64,000 nucleotides of DNA. It comes from Cryphonectria parasitica EP155. Taxonomy: Eukaryota > Ascomycota > Sordariomycetes > Diaporthales > Cryphonectriaceae. Shown one piece after another: positions 43,479-55,102 of the stretch. Under the pieces are notes generated by a model. The model was not told where the DNA came from, did no database searches, and was given only the letters and a program-made list of their open reading frames with translations. The number at the start of each line of letters is the position of its first letter. Position 1 is the stretch's first letter. Position numbers and translations under genes: made by a program. The stretch covers positions 2,272,653-2,336,652 of the forward strand of contig NW_024468915.1 in assembly GCF_011745365.1 (NCBI RefSeq), read 5' to 3'.

Positions 43479-45508
43479 ACCCTTACCATGATCAGCAGCA
43501 CCAGCCCAGAGAGACATTGGGGTGACGATTTCGATGTAGTGAGAAGCCATGATTCGACTGGCTTCTAAGGAAGATGGATGACTGCGAACACGGTAGCAGT
43601 AGGTATATTTGAAATTGGACACAGAAGATGGCTGGCCGACAATATGTACTTAGAAGGAACGCACACAAGCTTGTTTCGATTCTAATCCAAGAAGTTCATT
43701 TTTAAAACTATAGTATTGACATAAAGGAGCTTCAGTATCGATCAATTAGCTTGAAATGGCTTGAGTACTATAGTAAACTCTGTCAGAGTGGCTTGATAGT
43801 TGTCTTTGGGGAGTGGCGGAAAAGTTCCGGAGAAACATCTCAACTGCTCTTCATCGTCAATATAATGCATATTATTTAACGACATGTTTCATGGATTGAT
43901 ATAGCGAGTTGACCCGAAGACCGTCTACTATGGGGTTTGGAAGATAAGATCTGGCGAAAGTATCAGAAATGGCTTTTGATAGATGAGGGAAGCGTGTCTG
44001 GTTCTTTTATTTCTCGCTTGGGGAAAGGGGCAGGAGAAAGAGATACTCTTACGATGAATGATTGTAAAAGCCAAGACGTCACAATAAACCATGAAGGAGA
44101 AGAGAATTCTCATACTTGGTAAAGGAAAAATTGAGATGCCCCCCTCCCCCGCTGTAATGAATGCACTGCAATATCCGAAGATCTGAAGTACACAAAGGGT
44201 TTATGCTAACAAGAGCGGTGTCGAAGTAGAATCCACTGAATACGGAAATATAACTGTGGTCTGTGCAAGTGCTGATCATTCGCCTTTGGGGCTATTCAAG
44301 TGTGTGACAAATGAATACTTAGATTGACGACTGAAGAGCTATGTCCTGGTGGTCTATCTAATGGTAATGAACGTGTTCTTATATATCCCGCTCTTCAGTG
44401 TGGCTCACTATTGCTCGGTGATGCTCACTGAGGCCCGATGAGCACTGGTGAGCTCCTCTGATTGGTTGGCCTGTACTAACCCTAACCCTAGGTTACCTAA
44501 TCTTGGTTGGGCGTGTTTATCCTTCAAACTGTAACTGCCGGTTCTTTGTTGGCGGGGCCTGTCCTGTGACCTGCATGTCGGATGGGTCATAACACCCGCA
44601 CCCGTTTCTTTAATAGCTGTTTTTGCAAGCCAGGAATGGGTCTAACTGCCAATAAAAGCTAGAAGAAGACAAAAGAGAAAAGAAATCAGGTGGTTGAACT
44701 TGCCTACTTGTCACAAGTCACAAATTGTCGGATGGCTGTCCGTCCAGCTCCTTCAGAAGCGGCCGTCACTGCGCCATCACCTGGCTTTCACATGCTTATT
44801 CCTTACTCATTAACCGGGATTCTCTCAAAGTCTTGCGAGACATTAGCAAAAGTCCATTATATAAGGAGCCTGCTAACTATGAAAACTGTTATTGGTCAGG
44901 TGGTGATGTGGGTGGGGGATTGTCAATGAAATGTAACTGAATGAAGGCAGCAATGAAGCTGATGTACACCGAGTGACCCGTGCCATTCATCACAGAGACT
45001 CTCTATATTTCAGTAGCTTTAGTACCTCTAGTAGGGGTGATCTGCCTAGAACGTACCTGGCCATCATGCTCTGCCCTAGAATGCTGTTTTTCCAAATTAG
45101 GTGGAATCGGGCAAGGAATGGCAATGCTTATTCAATAAGATTCACCATTGGCTCGCAGCACAGCATTTTTCCTTTGTCTACTTCATTTCCCTCTTATTTT
45201 TCATGCCATTATTATGCGTATCTTCTGGCCAAGACCGGGTCGTTCAAGACCATCGTCGAGGCAACATTGACCTGTTGGAACCTCTTCGAAGGGCCGCACC
45301 TTCTTTCGGTACATATATTCTCAACGAACTCACCAAGTTCAGTTTATCCTGAGTCACACAAGTTTTGTTCGACTAGGGTGACTGTCCCCTTCTCTCCTTC
45401 TATCTCACCTACGGCAACGGCATCTCGATTTGCTTATTTCCCAGAAAACCCCGACCCTCCCCTCTCTCAAACCCAGAACCACGGCATACTCATATCCTGC
45501 TCAACACC
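43479..45508. other. Intergenic, about 2 kb, with a short telomere-like motif
   Basis: No supported gene. Contains CTAACCCTAACCCTAG at 44476-44491. The leader before the RNA ligase (about 45150-45500) is pyrimidine-rich and may include 5' UTR. Confidence 0.55.
44476..44491. repeat. Short interstitial telomere-like motif
   Basis: Two and a half copies of CCCTAA, the complement of the fungal telomere repeat TTAGGG. Too short to be a former chromosome end with any confidence. Confidence 0.5.
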
Positions 45509-46666
45509 ATGACACCTCCACGAAAACTAGTAACCCTGCACAAAGTCACTCACATCCACCCCACGCGAGGCACCAGGTACAAGAGCCACTATGAAGTAGC
45601 AACCGTCGGCGGTGGGTGGACCGTCGTTGTCTACCGTGGCGACTTCAAGGTCGGCCAGCTGGTCCTGTACTTTGAGATCGACAGCTTCATTCCCGCGACA
45701 AACGGGCGCTTCAGCTGGGAGGTGTCTGACACTCTGACCGAATTTCGAGGCGAAAAGGGCTACCACGTTCGGTCGCAGATGCTCGGCAAGCAGCTCTCGC
45801 AAGGTCTCGTGCAGCAGGTCGGGGCGATGCCTGAGGTCAACGCCGTGCTGGAGGGGCTGCAGAAGAAGCATGGGGTGTGCAAAGGCACAGAGATGGCGAT
45901 GGAGATGGCATTTGAGGACAGAATCGGCGTCAAGAAATGGGAGGTCCCGTTCGAGGTGCAGGGCCAGATCCTCGGTCCAGCGCCATCATTCTTCCCTCGG
46001 CCGGCGAGCGAGCGAGTCCAGAACATACCCGACCTCTTCACACACAGATACCTCAACGAGGTGTTCCAGGTCACCGAGAAGCTGGATGGTGTCTCCATGA
46101 CTGTCTATAGCGTTGTGCGCGGCTCGAAATGGTACAAGGCTTTGCCTGCGGTGCCCGTTGGCCCAGGGCAGGAGACACAGGACGTGCGATTTGGCGTGGC
46201 CAGTGCGAACAAGGGCCTTGACGAGCGAGGCAACGATCTCTACTGGAATGCGGCCAAGCGGCTCGGCCTTCCCACCAGGCTCCATGGGATTGGTGGTGTC
46301 CAGAATGTCGCTATCCAGGGCGAGCTTGTTGGCCCCGCCATCAAGCGCAATAGCATGCGTTTTCCGGACAGCGCCGAGCACAATTTTTTTGTGTTTCAGA
46401 TCTTCGATATCGACAAGCAGGAGTACCTACCGCCTGTAGAGGTAGTGGACATCTGTGAGAGAATGGCACTCCCACACGTACCTGTTCTTGGTTACTTCAA
46501 GCTGCGAGATTTCGCCGCGAGCCTGAACGAGATATTGGCCAAGGCTGAGGGGGTCGGCACATGGGGACAGACTAGAGAGGGTTATGTGTTCAAGAGCGTC
46601 AGCTCGCGGAAGGACTTTACTTTCAAAGTGATTTCCAACAAATGGCTGCTCGAGCAGGGCGAGTAG
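45509..46666 (+). CDS. RNA ligase, DraRnl (Rnl5)-like
   Basis: Intronless, 385 aa, ATG at 45509. It belongs to the nucleotidyltransferase superfamily that joins RNA 3'-OH and 5'-phosphate ends through ligase-AMP and RNA-adenylate. The nucleotidyl-attachment motif is EKLDGVSM with Lys about 191. Motif IV is EGYVFKS and motif V is FKVISNKW. Upstream is a distinct N-terminal domain of about 165 residues with GDFKVGQLVLYFEIDSFIP, an OB-like module characteristic of the Deinococcus RNA ligase DraRnl group. There is no organelle signal that I can read, so it is probably cytosolic or nuclear and likely in nicked-RNA repair. Neighbours give no hint. GC-rich codon use is like that of ordinary genes. 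Confidence 0.93.
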   Translation: MTPPRKLVTLHKVTHIHPTRGTRYKSHYEVATVGGGWTVVVYRGDFKVGQLVLYFEIDSFIPATNGRFSWEVSDTLTEFRGEKGYHVRSQMLGKQLSQGLVQQVGAMPEVNAVLEGLQKKHGVCKGTEMAMEMAFEDRIGVKKWEVPFEVQGQILGPAPSFFPRPASERVQNIPDLFTHRYLNEVFQVTEKLDGVSMTVYSVVRGSKWYKALPAVPVGPGQETQDVRFGVASANKGLDERGNDLYWNAAKRLGLPTRLHGIGGVQNVAIQGELVGPAIKRNSMRFPDSAEHNFFVFQIFDIDKQEYLPPVEVVDICERMALPHVPVLGYFKLRDFAASLNEILAKAEGVGTWGQTREGYVFKSVSSRKDFTFKVISNKWLLEQGE

Positions 46667-49600
46667 CTGAGAAGTACATCATACTCGCACTCGGAGAATT
46701 GTGATCTGAAGGCCACAAAGAATACTTTTGGCTGCTGAGATACGCACCATGCTGCTGTTGTCACTCCAGGAGAGTAAAACATGCACTGAACCTGGACGAA
46801 ATTCAAGTCGACATTTCATGACGGGTCGTCCAGAGGTTTTCAGTGCCTGAATCTCAACGCTCCATGAGGTCAGGAGTAAAGCTCAGGATTTCTTGCCGTG
46901 CTGTGGAAGAGGTGTAGGCGTGCAATCTGCAGATGACTTGCAAATTATAAATGCATGGATAGGCCACTACAAATACTGCATTCGTCTAGATCTTTTATTC
47001 AAGTCACTCTATTGCAGTTGCTGGCCATCTTTTCATTGGCTCGATGACAGCCAGATCTTTAAGACCACCCACTTCTTTGCTATTGACCCTAAAGTAATTC
47101 CATGAGGTTATCATCAAGATATACAGCCACCCTCCGCAGTGATTACGCTATGTTACCTAGCTTCATGTCTGCCTTCTTCCACCTCCCCACTGATCATTTC
47201 AATTTGAGTCGACTTCCCGTCTCTCAGAGAGACAAAGCTCTGCGCCCAAGTCCTCACAATTCACTACTCCACCCAACCTCGGACACCGTCGGCGGGCCAA
47301 AACCCACTTCCCCATGCCCGGGCGGACGCCGATGAACCTTTCGCTCCTCCGTGTCCGACACGGCCGAATCCACGGACACAAGCATCGGCAGTCCAAGTCT
47401 CCCGACGATGACGACGACGACGAAAAAAAAACCAAACCGAAACCGAGACCGATGGTTCCAGACCTCCTCCAAGTGCTGAGACACACACGCGCGCAGCAAG
47501 TCATCTCAAGCGAGAAAAGCCCCTATCGGCCCTCTCGCCCCTCACCTCCACTGCGTGCCGGCGGATTCTAACGCCAAGAAGAAGGAGAGGGAGAGAGAAA
47601 TGATCTGCAGGCGGAGCCTCGAGGGAATGGGGTTCAGGTTCCAGGTCCAGGCCATGGGCTTTTGTCCCCCCCCCCCCCCCCCCACGCTGCCTGCCTTGTG
47701 CCGTCCTCTGCTTCTCAGTCTATCTTGCATCTATGTTGTTTCTTGCTTCCTTCCTTCTCCTTGTATCTTTTCTCCCCCCCTTCCCCAAGTTGAATGGATG
47801 CATGCCACCCACCCTCCATGACCGGGACCACCCGCCGATGGAGCCGTCGTGGTGGGTTGTGATGGTCCACGCAGTAGTATTCCAAGTACTAGGCTGGCCC
47901 CCTTATTACTACAGCAAAGCATGGTGTGTGTGTGTAGTAGTAGTATTGTACATAGGGCTCAGAATGAGGCACCCTCTTTCCTCCCCCCTAATCATGTGCG
48001 TCAGCCACACATCCCGAACGGCGCCGTCGCTGCAGGGCGGGTGGTAAGTGTGAGTGCGAGTATGCAGAGAGACGGAGGGAGGAGAGACACAACTCATGTC
48101 CCCTACGAAACGCAGACGAGATTGAGGGCGGACGGAGGTGTGTCTTGGTTGCGGTAGGTGCCAACTTCCTTTCTTCTGCTTGTTGATGCTGTTATGTCGA
48201 CAACGTGGCCAAGAGTCTAATGGTGTGCAATATACCTGCTACCTTATAATGAAACACACACAACGCTCTCTCTCCTCTCCCTATGCCCCCCACGGATGTA
48301 TGGATGCCCATCTCATGCCGTCAGCAGATAGATCGTCCAAGGTTGCATATCCGGGTCAATCAATATACATAGCAGGTCCAAAATGGGCTGTTGTTCGACG
48401 GGAAGGGTCTAGACCTAGGCAGTCTCCTTTCAATATTCCCCCGCTGCTGCTGATGCTGTTCCCACCTTCCAAACCCTTCCCGCCCTGCACTGATCGACCT
48501 CGCAGATGGCTCAGATCTTGGAAGATGCCCATGCGTGGGTGATTCATCATTAATTTCCATCATCAACATCAATTGACTTCGAAATTCTACAGGCAGCCAT
48601 CAAGATCCTTCTTTCGCAGCACATGCCTTTTCTCCATCCATGCCCCCTTCGCTGCCTTCGCCCTCTCCAACTTGGAAGAGGTGCCAAACTAGGGAAGACG
48701 ACGAGTCCACCATCATGATACGGGCCTAAAACCCCACGGGAAAGCCTTGGGAAATTTCTCCGTGGCGCATCTACGCTTCGGTCGGCATAATTAACTAATT
48801 TACCTTTGATATTCAGCGACGGGGTGTGTATCGAAGCTCTGAAACGACCAGCCTTTGTGAAATGAAATTACTGTACGCAGGGTCTTGAGCGTAAATGAGA
48901 GATTGACAAAACGACACATCATTCTGTCCTATTTACTGTGGTATAGTGTAAAGCTTTGCAAAGCTTGTTGCGTGCTAGGCGGACAAATGCAGGCCTCCCC
49001 TGGGTTGGTTTGCTGGGGGGTACAATTGGACGCCCATGAAGCGCGACTAACTGCCAGGGCGCCCTGTTTGAATACTTGGTAGACCAAGTCAGCAGAGATC
49101 AGCCCACTCGTGCAACGGCGGCCCGCCCAGCTGGGTTGGGTTGGGCTGGTGGTTACCTCCAAGTCATCCAATACACCGGCGGCGACCGACTAGGAAAACG
49201 CCCTCATGTCTCTTGGGTCGGGTCTAACTCATCGGTTGGGTGCGTGACGTCAAAAGAATGGGCGCCTCTTCTTACTTTCTTGTTCGCAAGGGTGCATCAC
49301 ATCCACTCATCCATTACCCCGATGGTGATCATGGCGTGTTGATAGTCCAGCAATGAAAGAGAAAAAAAGATACTACAGTAAAAAGAAACCAGGAAACATG
49401 TTGTTCTGGCCTAGCCCCCCTCCCTGGGCCCTCCCCTCTTCTCCTCTCTGCCTGGTTGATGCCCTAGCCCTTCCTTTCCCGGAACCGAACCCCCAGCATA
49501 CCACGGTTCGGATGGATGAGTGGGCACGTGGGTGGGGTCCAGACCCACCATGCAAGTAACCCTGGGGAGGGGGTGGTGCTGTAGTGTGTGGAGCAAGAAA

Positions 49601-50240
49601 AGCTCCTTCGGATGCCGAAGTTTGGATTTAAAGTTATCAGTTGTGAAGGCTTCGGAGCCGGGCGGGCGAGGCAAATTCGATGCCATAGTACCTCCTCCGT
49701 CCTCGTTGTTGCCATTTGTGCCTTCACACCGCTCACGTCCAGGGGTGTGTGAAGCCTGTTCTGGAAGCTTAGGTGCCGAAGCCCACCTGTCCCTCCAAGG
49801 GTTTGAGGCTGGGGGGAGGGAGGGGGAGGTGCCCTGATTGAGAGACCGAGCGCCAGGGTTGGTGTGCGTGGCGTTGCAGGCAAAGCGGTGCCTCATCGAA
49901 CAACGCTGTCTGTGCTGCTTGAGTGGCTGGTCCCATCATCGTGGGTGGTCGGTCTTTGCAGCTTGTGAGACAGGAGTAAGCTGCGAGATGGTTGGTTTGG
50001 TTGGCTGAGTTCTGGACACAAGCAGCAGTGAGGGTGTCCTCGTTGCTCAACTCATGACTCCTGCGTACAATCGTGTGACGAACCAAGGTCGCGTCCTATG
50101 TGGTGGCTATGCTACAAATGAATGCGTTACCTGTTGCTTGAACGTTGCAATGTTGACAGTACCGTATTTGCTGTTGGGACAAATCTTCTTGTATTACGAG
50201 AGTGCAGTGAGAGTGCAGTGATCATGTATAAACCGTCCTC
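46667..50240. other. Intergenic, about 3.6 kb
   Basis: No supported gene. Low-complexity stretches include an 18-C run at 47666-47683, GA- and CT-rich segments, and short frames overlapping on several strands. The right part is the 3' flank of the acyltransferase gene. Confidence 0.55.
47666..47683. repeat. Poly-C run (18)
   Basis: Longest uninterrupted C tract in the window. Confidence 0.95.
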
Positions 50241-52052
50241 CTAAGCGTCCAACTTCTTCGCCGACCCAATCATGGCCGCCGGAGCTAGATTACCTCCTCT
50301 TCCGAGAGTCGCACCACCACCGCCACCACCACCACTAGTAGCACCCATGTTCGGGGCTGGCGGCGGCGCTGCCAGAGTCCTCCGGTAGAAACCCTGCACA
50401 ATCTTGACGGCAGGCTCGTCAATCCATTTCATGACCATCTCAGCGCACCAGAAAGTGACAGGCAATAGAATCAGCTGCGGCAGGAGGAACGAGAGCTCGA
50501 GCCCCAGGATGCCCCTCTTGGGCAGCGGGAAGCGGTTCACCCACCAGGGCACATTGGCCAGGTGAACCTGAACGTCTGGGCCATCCCATCCGACGGCGGT
50601 GTAGATCCTGTCGCCGAGGGTCCAGAGTATAGGGCCGTGGACGAGGTAGAGCGCATACGAGACACGCCCGAGATACTGGCAAGAGCGTGTCTCAAAGAAG
50701 CGGCGGAGCCAGGGGAGGCGGGGGCAAGCTGCCACGATGAAGGTCGCCGCGAAGAAGAGGTAGAACCACTTGTAGTCGAACACAGCCTGGGGCTTGAGGA
50801 AGGACAGGTAGTACCAGCCACGGTTTTGGCGGAGGAGCGCGGCGTCTGTCGTCAGCGAGGGGATGCCGCCGAGATAGATTGCGATGACGAGGAGGTGGTA
50901 GTAGATGAAGTTCTTGTATGGTGTCAGGGAAGTAAAGATGCGCGGGAGCTGGTTCTTGGCGGAGAGGTGGTCGAGGTCCGCGAGGAACATGCCGACCATG
51001 AAGAGAGCGCAGTACCACCCGTCGCAGATGTACATAAAGTAGTATATCAGCCCGACAGTGCACCACAGCCTGGCCCGCGTGGTCAGGTTCGAGAAGGCCA
51101 ACAGCGCCGTGTAGACGACGATGGACCCTTTCATCTCAACAGGTATGCTCCACAGGTGAAAGTTGTACGTGAACCAGGGCTCGCCGCCCGAGTTGAAGAC
51201 GAAGCTGAAGTTCTTGAACTCTGCGTACCATGCCCACAGCTCGTCGCGCATGTTGCTCTGCTTCCTGGCGCCATGGATCCAGAGACCACCAAACGAGTGC
51301 CAGGTGAGCATATAGAGAAACGTCGTGGCGGCGAGCGGAATGTAAAGGCGCAGCCACCGCCGAAACAGCTGCGAACCAAGGTTGTCGGCGAGCTTGGCCT
51401 GCTCGCCCGCCTGGATGAGGCTCAGGGGTTTGGTCGACAGGACGTAGCCTGAGATGACAAAGAAGATGGCGACCGCAAAGTGGCCCCCGTTGAAAAGGAG
51501 CCTGATGCCGTGAAAGTTGGTGAAACGGAACTGGCCCTCAAAGCCCCACGCATTCTCGATGATGCGGCCCTCCTGAATGTTATGTGCCCAAAGCTCGTGG
51601 TGTTGTATGTACACAAGAAACGCGGCAAAGCCTCGCAGTCCGTCCAGGTAGGCCGTCGGCCGTAGCGATTTCTGCGGTGTGCTGGGCTTTGATTTTGGCC
51701 AGACTGTCGACCGCAGCCGCCTGTAGGCCCAACCGGCTTTGGGTGACTTCAGGAGCCCCGGCGAGGCCAGCTTTAGGTCCATCAATTTTGGAGTTTTCCA
51801 CGTCTGTCTCTCGTCCCAGTCCAGAGTCGAGACATTGTCCCACTCCTTGCCGTCTAGTATACCCAGGCCGTGGTGTTTTGTGGTTGTCGCCATCTTCTCG
51901 TCCAGGCTGTCCCTGGTCGATGATGGGAGACTTGAAGCGGGTGATTGGGCCAACTGACCAAAACCTAGATCTGAGGTCTGGATCGAAATCGGGAGAGGCG
52001 GTGGGTCTCTCCCAGTCCGTCTTGTTGATAGATTCTCAAGAAACGATTTCAT
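50241..52052 (-). CDS. Acyltransferase-3 family membrane protein
   Basis: Intronless, 603 aa, first ATG at 52052 (MKSFLENL). A disordered N-terminal region of about 130 residues is followed by the acyltransferase-3 domain, with about ten helices. The start of the domain is TAYLDGLRGFAAFLVYIQHH, in which the conserved His pair is thought to be catalytic. Then come GGHFAVAIFFVISGYVLS, RLYIPL, FHLWSIPVEMKGS and RVSYALYLVHGPILW. Such enzymes transfer acyl groups from acyl-CoA to sugars or other small molecules across a membrane. The C-terminal tail contains a run of eight glycines. The substrate is not inferable and the neighbours are unrelated. Confidence 0.94.
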   Translation of the reverse strand: MKSFLENLSTRRTGRDPPPLPISIQTSDLGFGQLAQSPASSLPSSTRDSLDEKMATTTKHHGLGILDGKEWDNVSTLDWDERQTWKTPKLMDLKLASPGLLKSPKAGWAYRRLRSTVWPKSKPSTPQKSLRPTAYLDGLRGFAAFLVYIQHHELWAHNIQEGRIIENAWGFEGQFRFTNFHGIRLLFNGGHFAVAIFFVISGYVLSTKPLSLIQAGEQAKLADNLGSQLFRRWLRLYIPLAATTFLYMLTWHSFGGLWIHGARKQSNMRDELWAWYAEFKNFSFVFNSGGEPWFTYNFHLWSIPVEMKGSIVVYTALLAFSNLTTRARLWCTVGLIYYFMYICDGWYCALFMVGMFLADLDHLSAKNQLPRIFTSLTPYKNFIYYHLLVIAIYLGGIPSLTTDAALLRQNRGWYYLSFLKPQAVFDYKWFYLFFAATFIVAACPRLPWLRRFFETRSCQYLGRVSYALYLVHGPILWTLGDRIYTAVGWDGPDVQVHLANVPWWVNRFPLPKRGILGLELSFLLPQLILLPVTFWCAEMVMKWIDEPAVKIVQGFYRRTLAAPPPAPNMGATSGGGGGGGATLGRGGNLAPAAMIGSAKKLDA

Positions 52053-55000
52053 GGACGCCACGTTATGTCGAGCATCAGAACGAGACTCGCTTCAGTCTTG
52101 GACCGGGTTGCTCTAGTGGGAGGAAGTATTTGCCTGGCGGCCAACAATTACTATGGCTTCGGTTATTTCTCTTTACTTCCTTCTTCGTTCTCGCAAACCA
52201 GACCAGGTTATCAGCTTCGTTTGTCTTTCCGCCTTGGAGCTGTGAACTTCTTTGTCGGTAAATTCGTGCCGTCCGTGGTGTGAGTGTGTGAGTGTGTGTA
52301 CTTGGACGCTTAGTGTGTTCCTTCGATCGTCTGTTGGCTCCAGGCTATTGAGTCGTCACGCGCGCAGCTGAACAGAGAAATGTTGGATCGCAAGGCAAGA
52401 GTCAAAGTTCGGCCTCATCCACTTTCACAAGCCAGAATTCCCACCTTGGGATCACCACTGTATTAAGCAGATCTCACCTCAGCGCCGAGGCTGCACATGG
52501 AGATGGATCAAGGCATGCGGGGAGTTCTGCGGGGGAGGGCACCACATCGAGCACACCGTCAACTCCCAGTCTGAGGCGGGGAACCCTGTTTGATGCAGGG
52601 AAAAGAAGAGGAGGAGGACGACGACGATGAAAAGTGAGAATTCAATTGGGAATGCAAATAGCGCAATTAAAAGTCCCCTTTCGTGCCCTGATCAGCGTTG
52701 GTGCGGGGAGCAAGTGTCACGAACAAGGCCCGGTGAGGCTAGACTTGCGCGACGTGAGAAAAGTACTCGTGTAGGAGGGAAGAAGTAGGGAACAAGGTCT
52801 TGAGGACAACACCGCCTGCCCACAACTACCCTCTTGGATTCCTACGGGTACAGCGGTTCAAGGGGGGATGCCAGTATCTTCTCGCAGGGGTTGAAAGGGT
52901 ATGACGTTAAGGGACGGTTCTGTGCTCCATGCGAATGAATGTGCGTGTGAGAAGTCGGAAATCAACTGGTCGGCCCGTCTGCAGGAGATTGTGGCAACGT
53001 GCACATGCAAGATAAAAGAGCAACGCACCTGCATAATAATACAGCCGTATTATGGCATGCTTGTGCGACACACTACCAGTGGGTTATGGGTTTCGCCCAC
53101 ATGCGTCTTCATTACCGTAAGAGAAAAACAGTGGGTAGAGGGCAGATAGGGAAGTCGGCCTTGGGCCTGCATAAGGTGACGACGGACGTGTCATACCAGT
53201 TCGGGCTTCGGGATCAGGATTTCTCTTTTCTTTCTTTTTTCGATCACTGCAGAAAAAGGAAGGTCAGGAACTAGATTGCAACGCAATGCCGCCCAGAGGC
53301 CACCAGCCACCAAGATCCCGTTGCACAATCTGATCGACAACAAGAGAAGAGGCTCTTGAAGCTGGCACGAGCACCACAACTCATTCTTCTCCATAGTGGT
53401 TTGTCAAACTTGACGAGATTCATACTCACATGCACGAATTATTAGCAATACCGCGGCTCTGGATGGCGCCCTGCAGGGTTGTTGCTGAACAAGAACACGC
53501 GATTGGGCCGCTTTCCCCAGATTTCCCCAGACACTGCTTAGCTCGCAAGAGCTTCTCTTTGCCACGGCCCTTGACTTTCCAACGTTCTTGCTAGCGCTCC
53601 GAGATTAGCTCTCTCAGACCACCGCAGCACCGTCGCTGGACCTGACTATCCACGACCAGGGCGGGTACAGTAGGTAGGACAGACCCGGCGGGGCGGCCAT
53701 GGGTCAGCTTGGTCAAGCCAATCAGTGGGCGCGATGCCTCCCAATTGAGGGTGATCGCTCATGGCACACCCTGTTTGTGGATACGTGCCCGGCACTAGAC
53801 GACGCCGTGCCGACTGGGGCCCGTTGCGCCCCCCCCCCCTTCCCCTGGCCCAAAAGACGAGGTACTACTGGTATAGTCATTGCCAACCTGCCCTGTCCTG
53901 CTTGATGATGGAATGCTCCCACCTGCAGCTGTATTTGCTACTGCAGCTGCATTAGTCCCCGTTCCGCGGACATCGCCAGGCCCAAGCTGTGAGCAAAACG
54001 AAGAAAAAATGTACCATCGTGTGGCGGGGTAGCCAATTCGTGATCGGCGGACTTACCCGTCCGGGTCTGCATGTGCTCGGAAAGCGACCACACACAGGAC
54101 GCGCAAGACTGTGAGGAGAGGGAGGGGAAAGGAAGGCAAAGCACATGTCGCGAAATACTGACTCTACGCAAAGAGTCAATTTGGAACCATGACAGCACAG
54201 GTTTCTGCCTGTGCGCGCCACAATACCACCCCCCCCCCCCCCGGCCCCCAGCACAGAACCTGGCCGGTCACGATATCGAGGTACCAAGTCATCTCCGATC
54301 CTCCCCTCACGGTAAGGCGGAGCAAGGGAACCTGAGCATCAGGATGCAACGAGTTTCTCGTGCCATAAGATCGCCCAATGTCGACCAGACACCCCAGGCT
54401 TCCCCGCCCGGTCATAAGCATGTGCCGTGCGCCATGTTTACCGCCCTGGCAAATCAAGGACCAAGGGATATGCTTTCTCGGTATGTGAGATGTCTCAAAG
54501 TTGAAAGTAAAATCGTATCTTCTCAGCCCCTCTAGGAGTTGCTGCTGCAAGCAAGAGGCACGGCTCTACTCGCCAATCTCGTAGTGGTCGGCTCGACAAG
54601 CTGATAGTAATACGTCAGGGCCATTCTGGAGGGGGCTTTCGTGCAGCTGGGGTTGTACTGCGTTGCGTAGTATTTGTCCCATGTGGCTACCTATCTCTAC
54701 CTGACCGGAGTCAGGAACGAGACGCCGCAGCTTGCGTACTCATCAGCTGCGAAGAGCCTTGCCTATTGAGGAAGGCTACCGGCGTGATATGGTGAACCTG
54801 GGGTAGCACACAGTCCGAAATGAAGTGGTCCTCCCGAAATGTTGGTAGGGTATCTATGATGTTAGGTTGATCAACGCCTCCCCCACCTCGGATCCCTGGT
54901 CCAATTTCTTCCATCGCGTTGTATTTGTTGTAGTTGGAATATCCCATGCCCTCTCGTCCTGTCTCATTGTTTTGTCCCACCACCTCAATTCTTGGTTCTT

Positions 55001-55102
55001 ATTGAATCTGTTCTCGATTAGCACATTCCTGCTCTATAGCAATCCCTTCTCCCCTTCTCCCTATCCGAATCGAAAACACAGTGACACCATATCAAGTACA
55101 AC
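52053..55102. other. Intergenic, about 3 kb
   Basis: The shared upstream region of the divergent acyltransferase and GT32 genes. It has C runs at about 53829-53839 and 54228-54242 and purine-rich stretches. No supported gene. Confidence 0.55.
54228..54242. repeat. Poly-C run (about 15)
   Basis: Uninterrupted C tract, with further C-rich sequence after it. Confidence 0.9.

Noticed and set aside
47100..50240. Possible CRISPR or tRNA genes in the repeat-rich gap
   Set aside because: Repeats are simple mononucleotide or dinucleotide runs, not spaced units; no tRNA-like cloverleaf or B-box was recognised.
50562..51452. 296-residue plus-strand frame over the acyltransferase gene
   Set aside because: Shadow of the minus-strand acyltransferase; low-complexity Glu/Val-rich and with no motifs.
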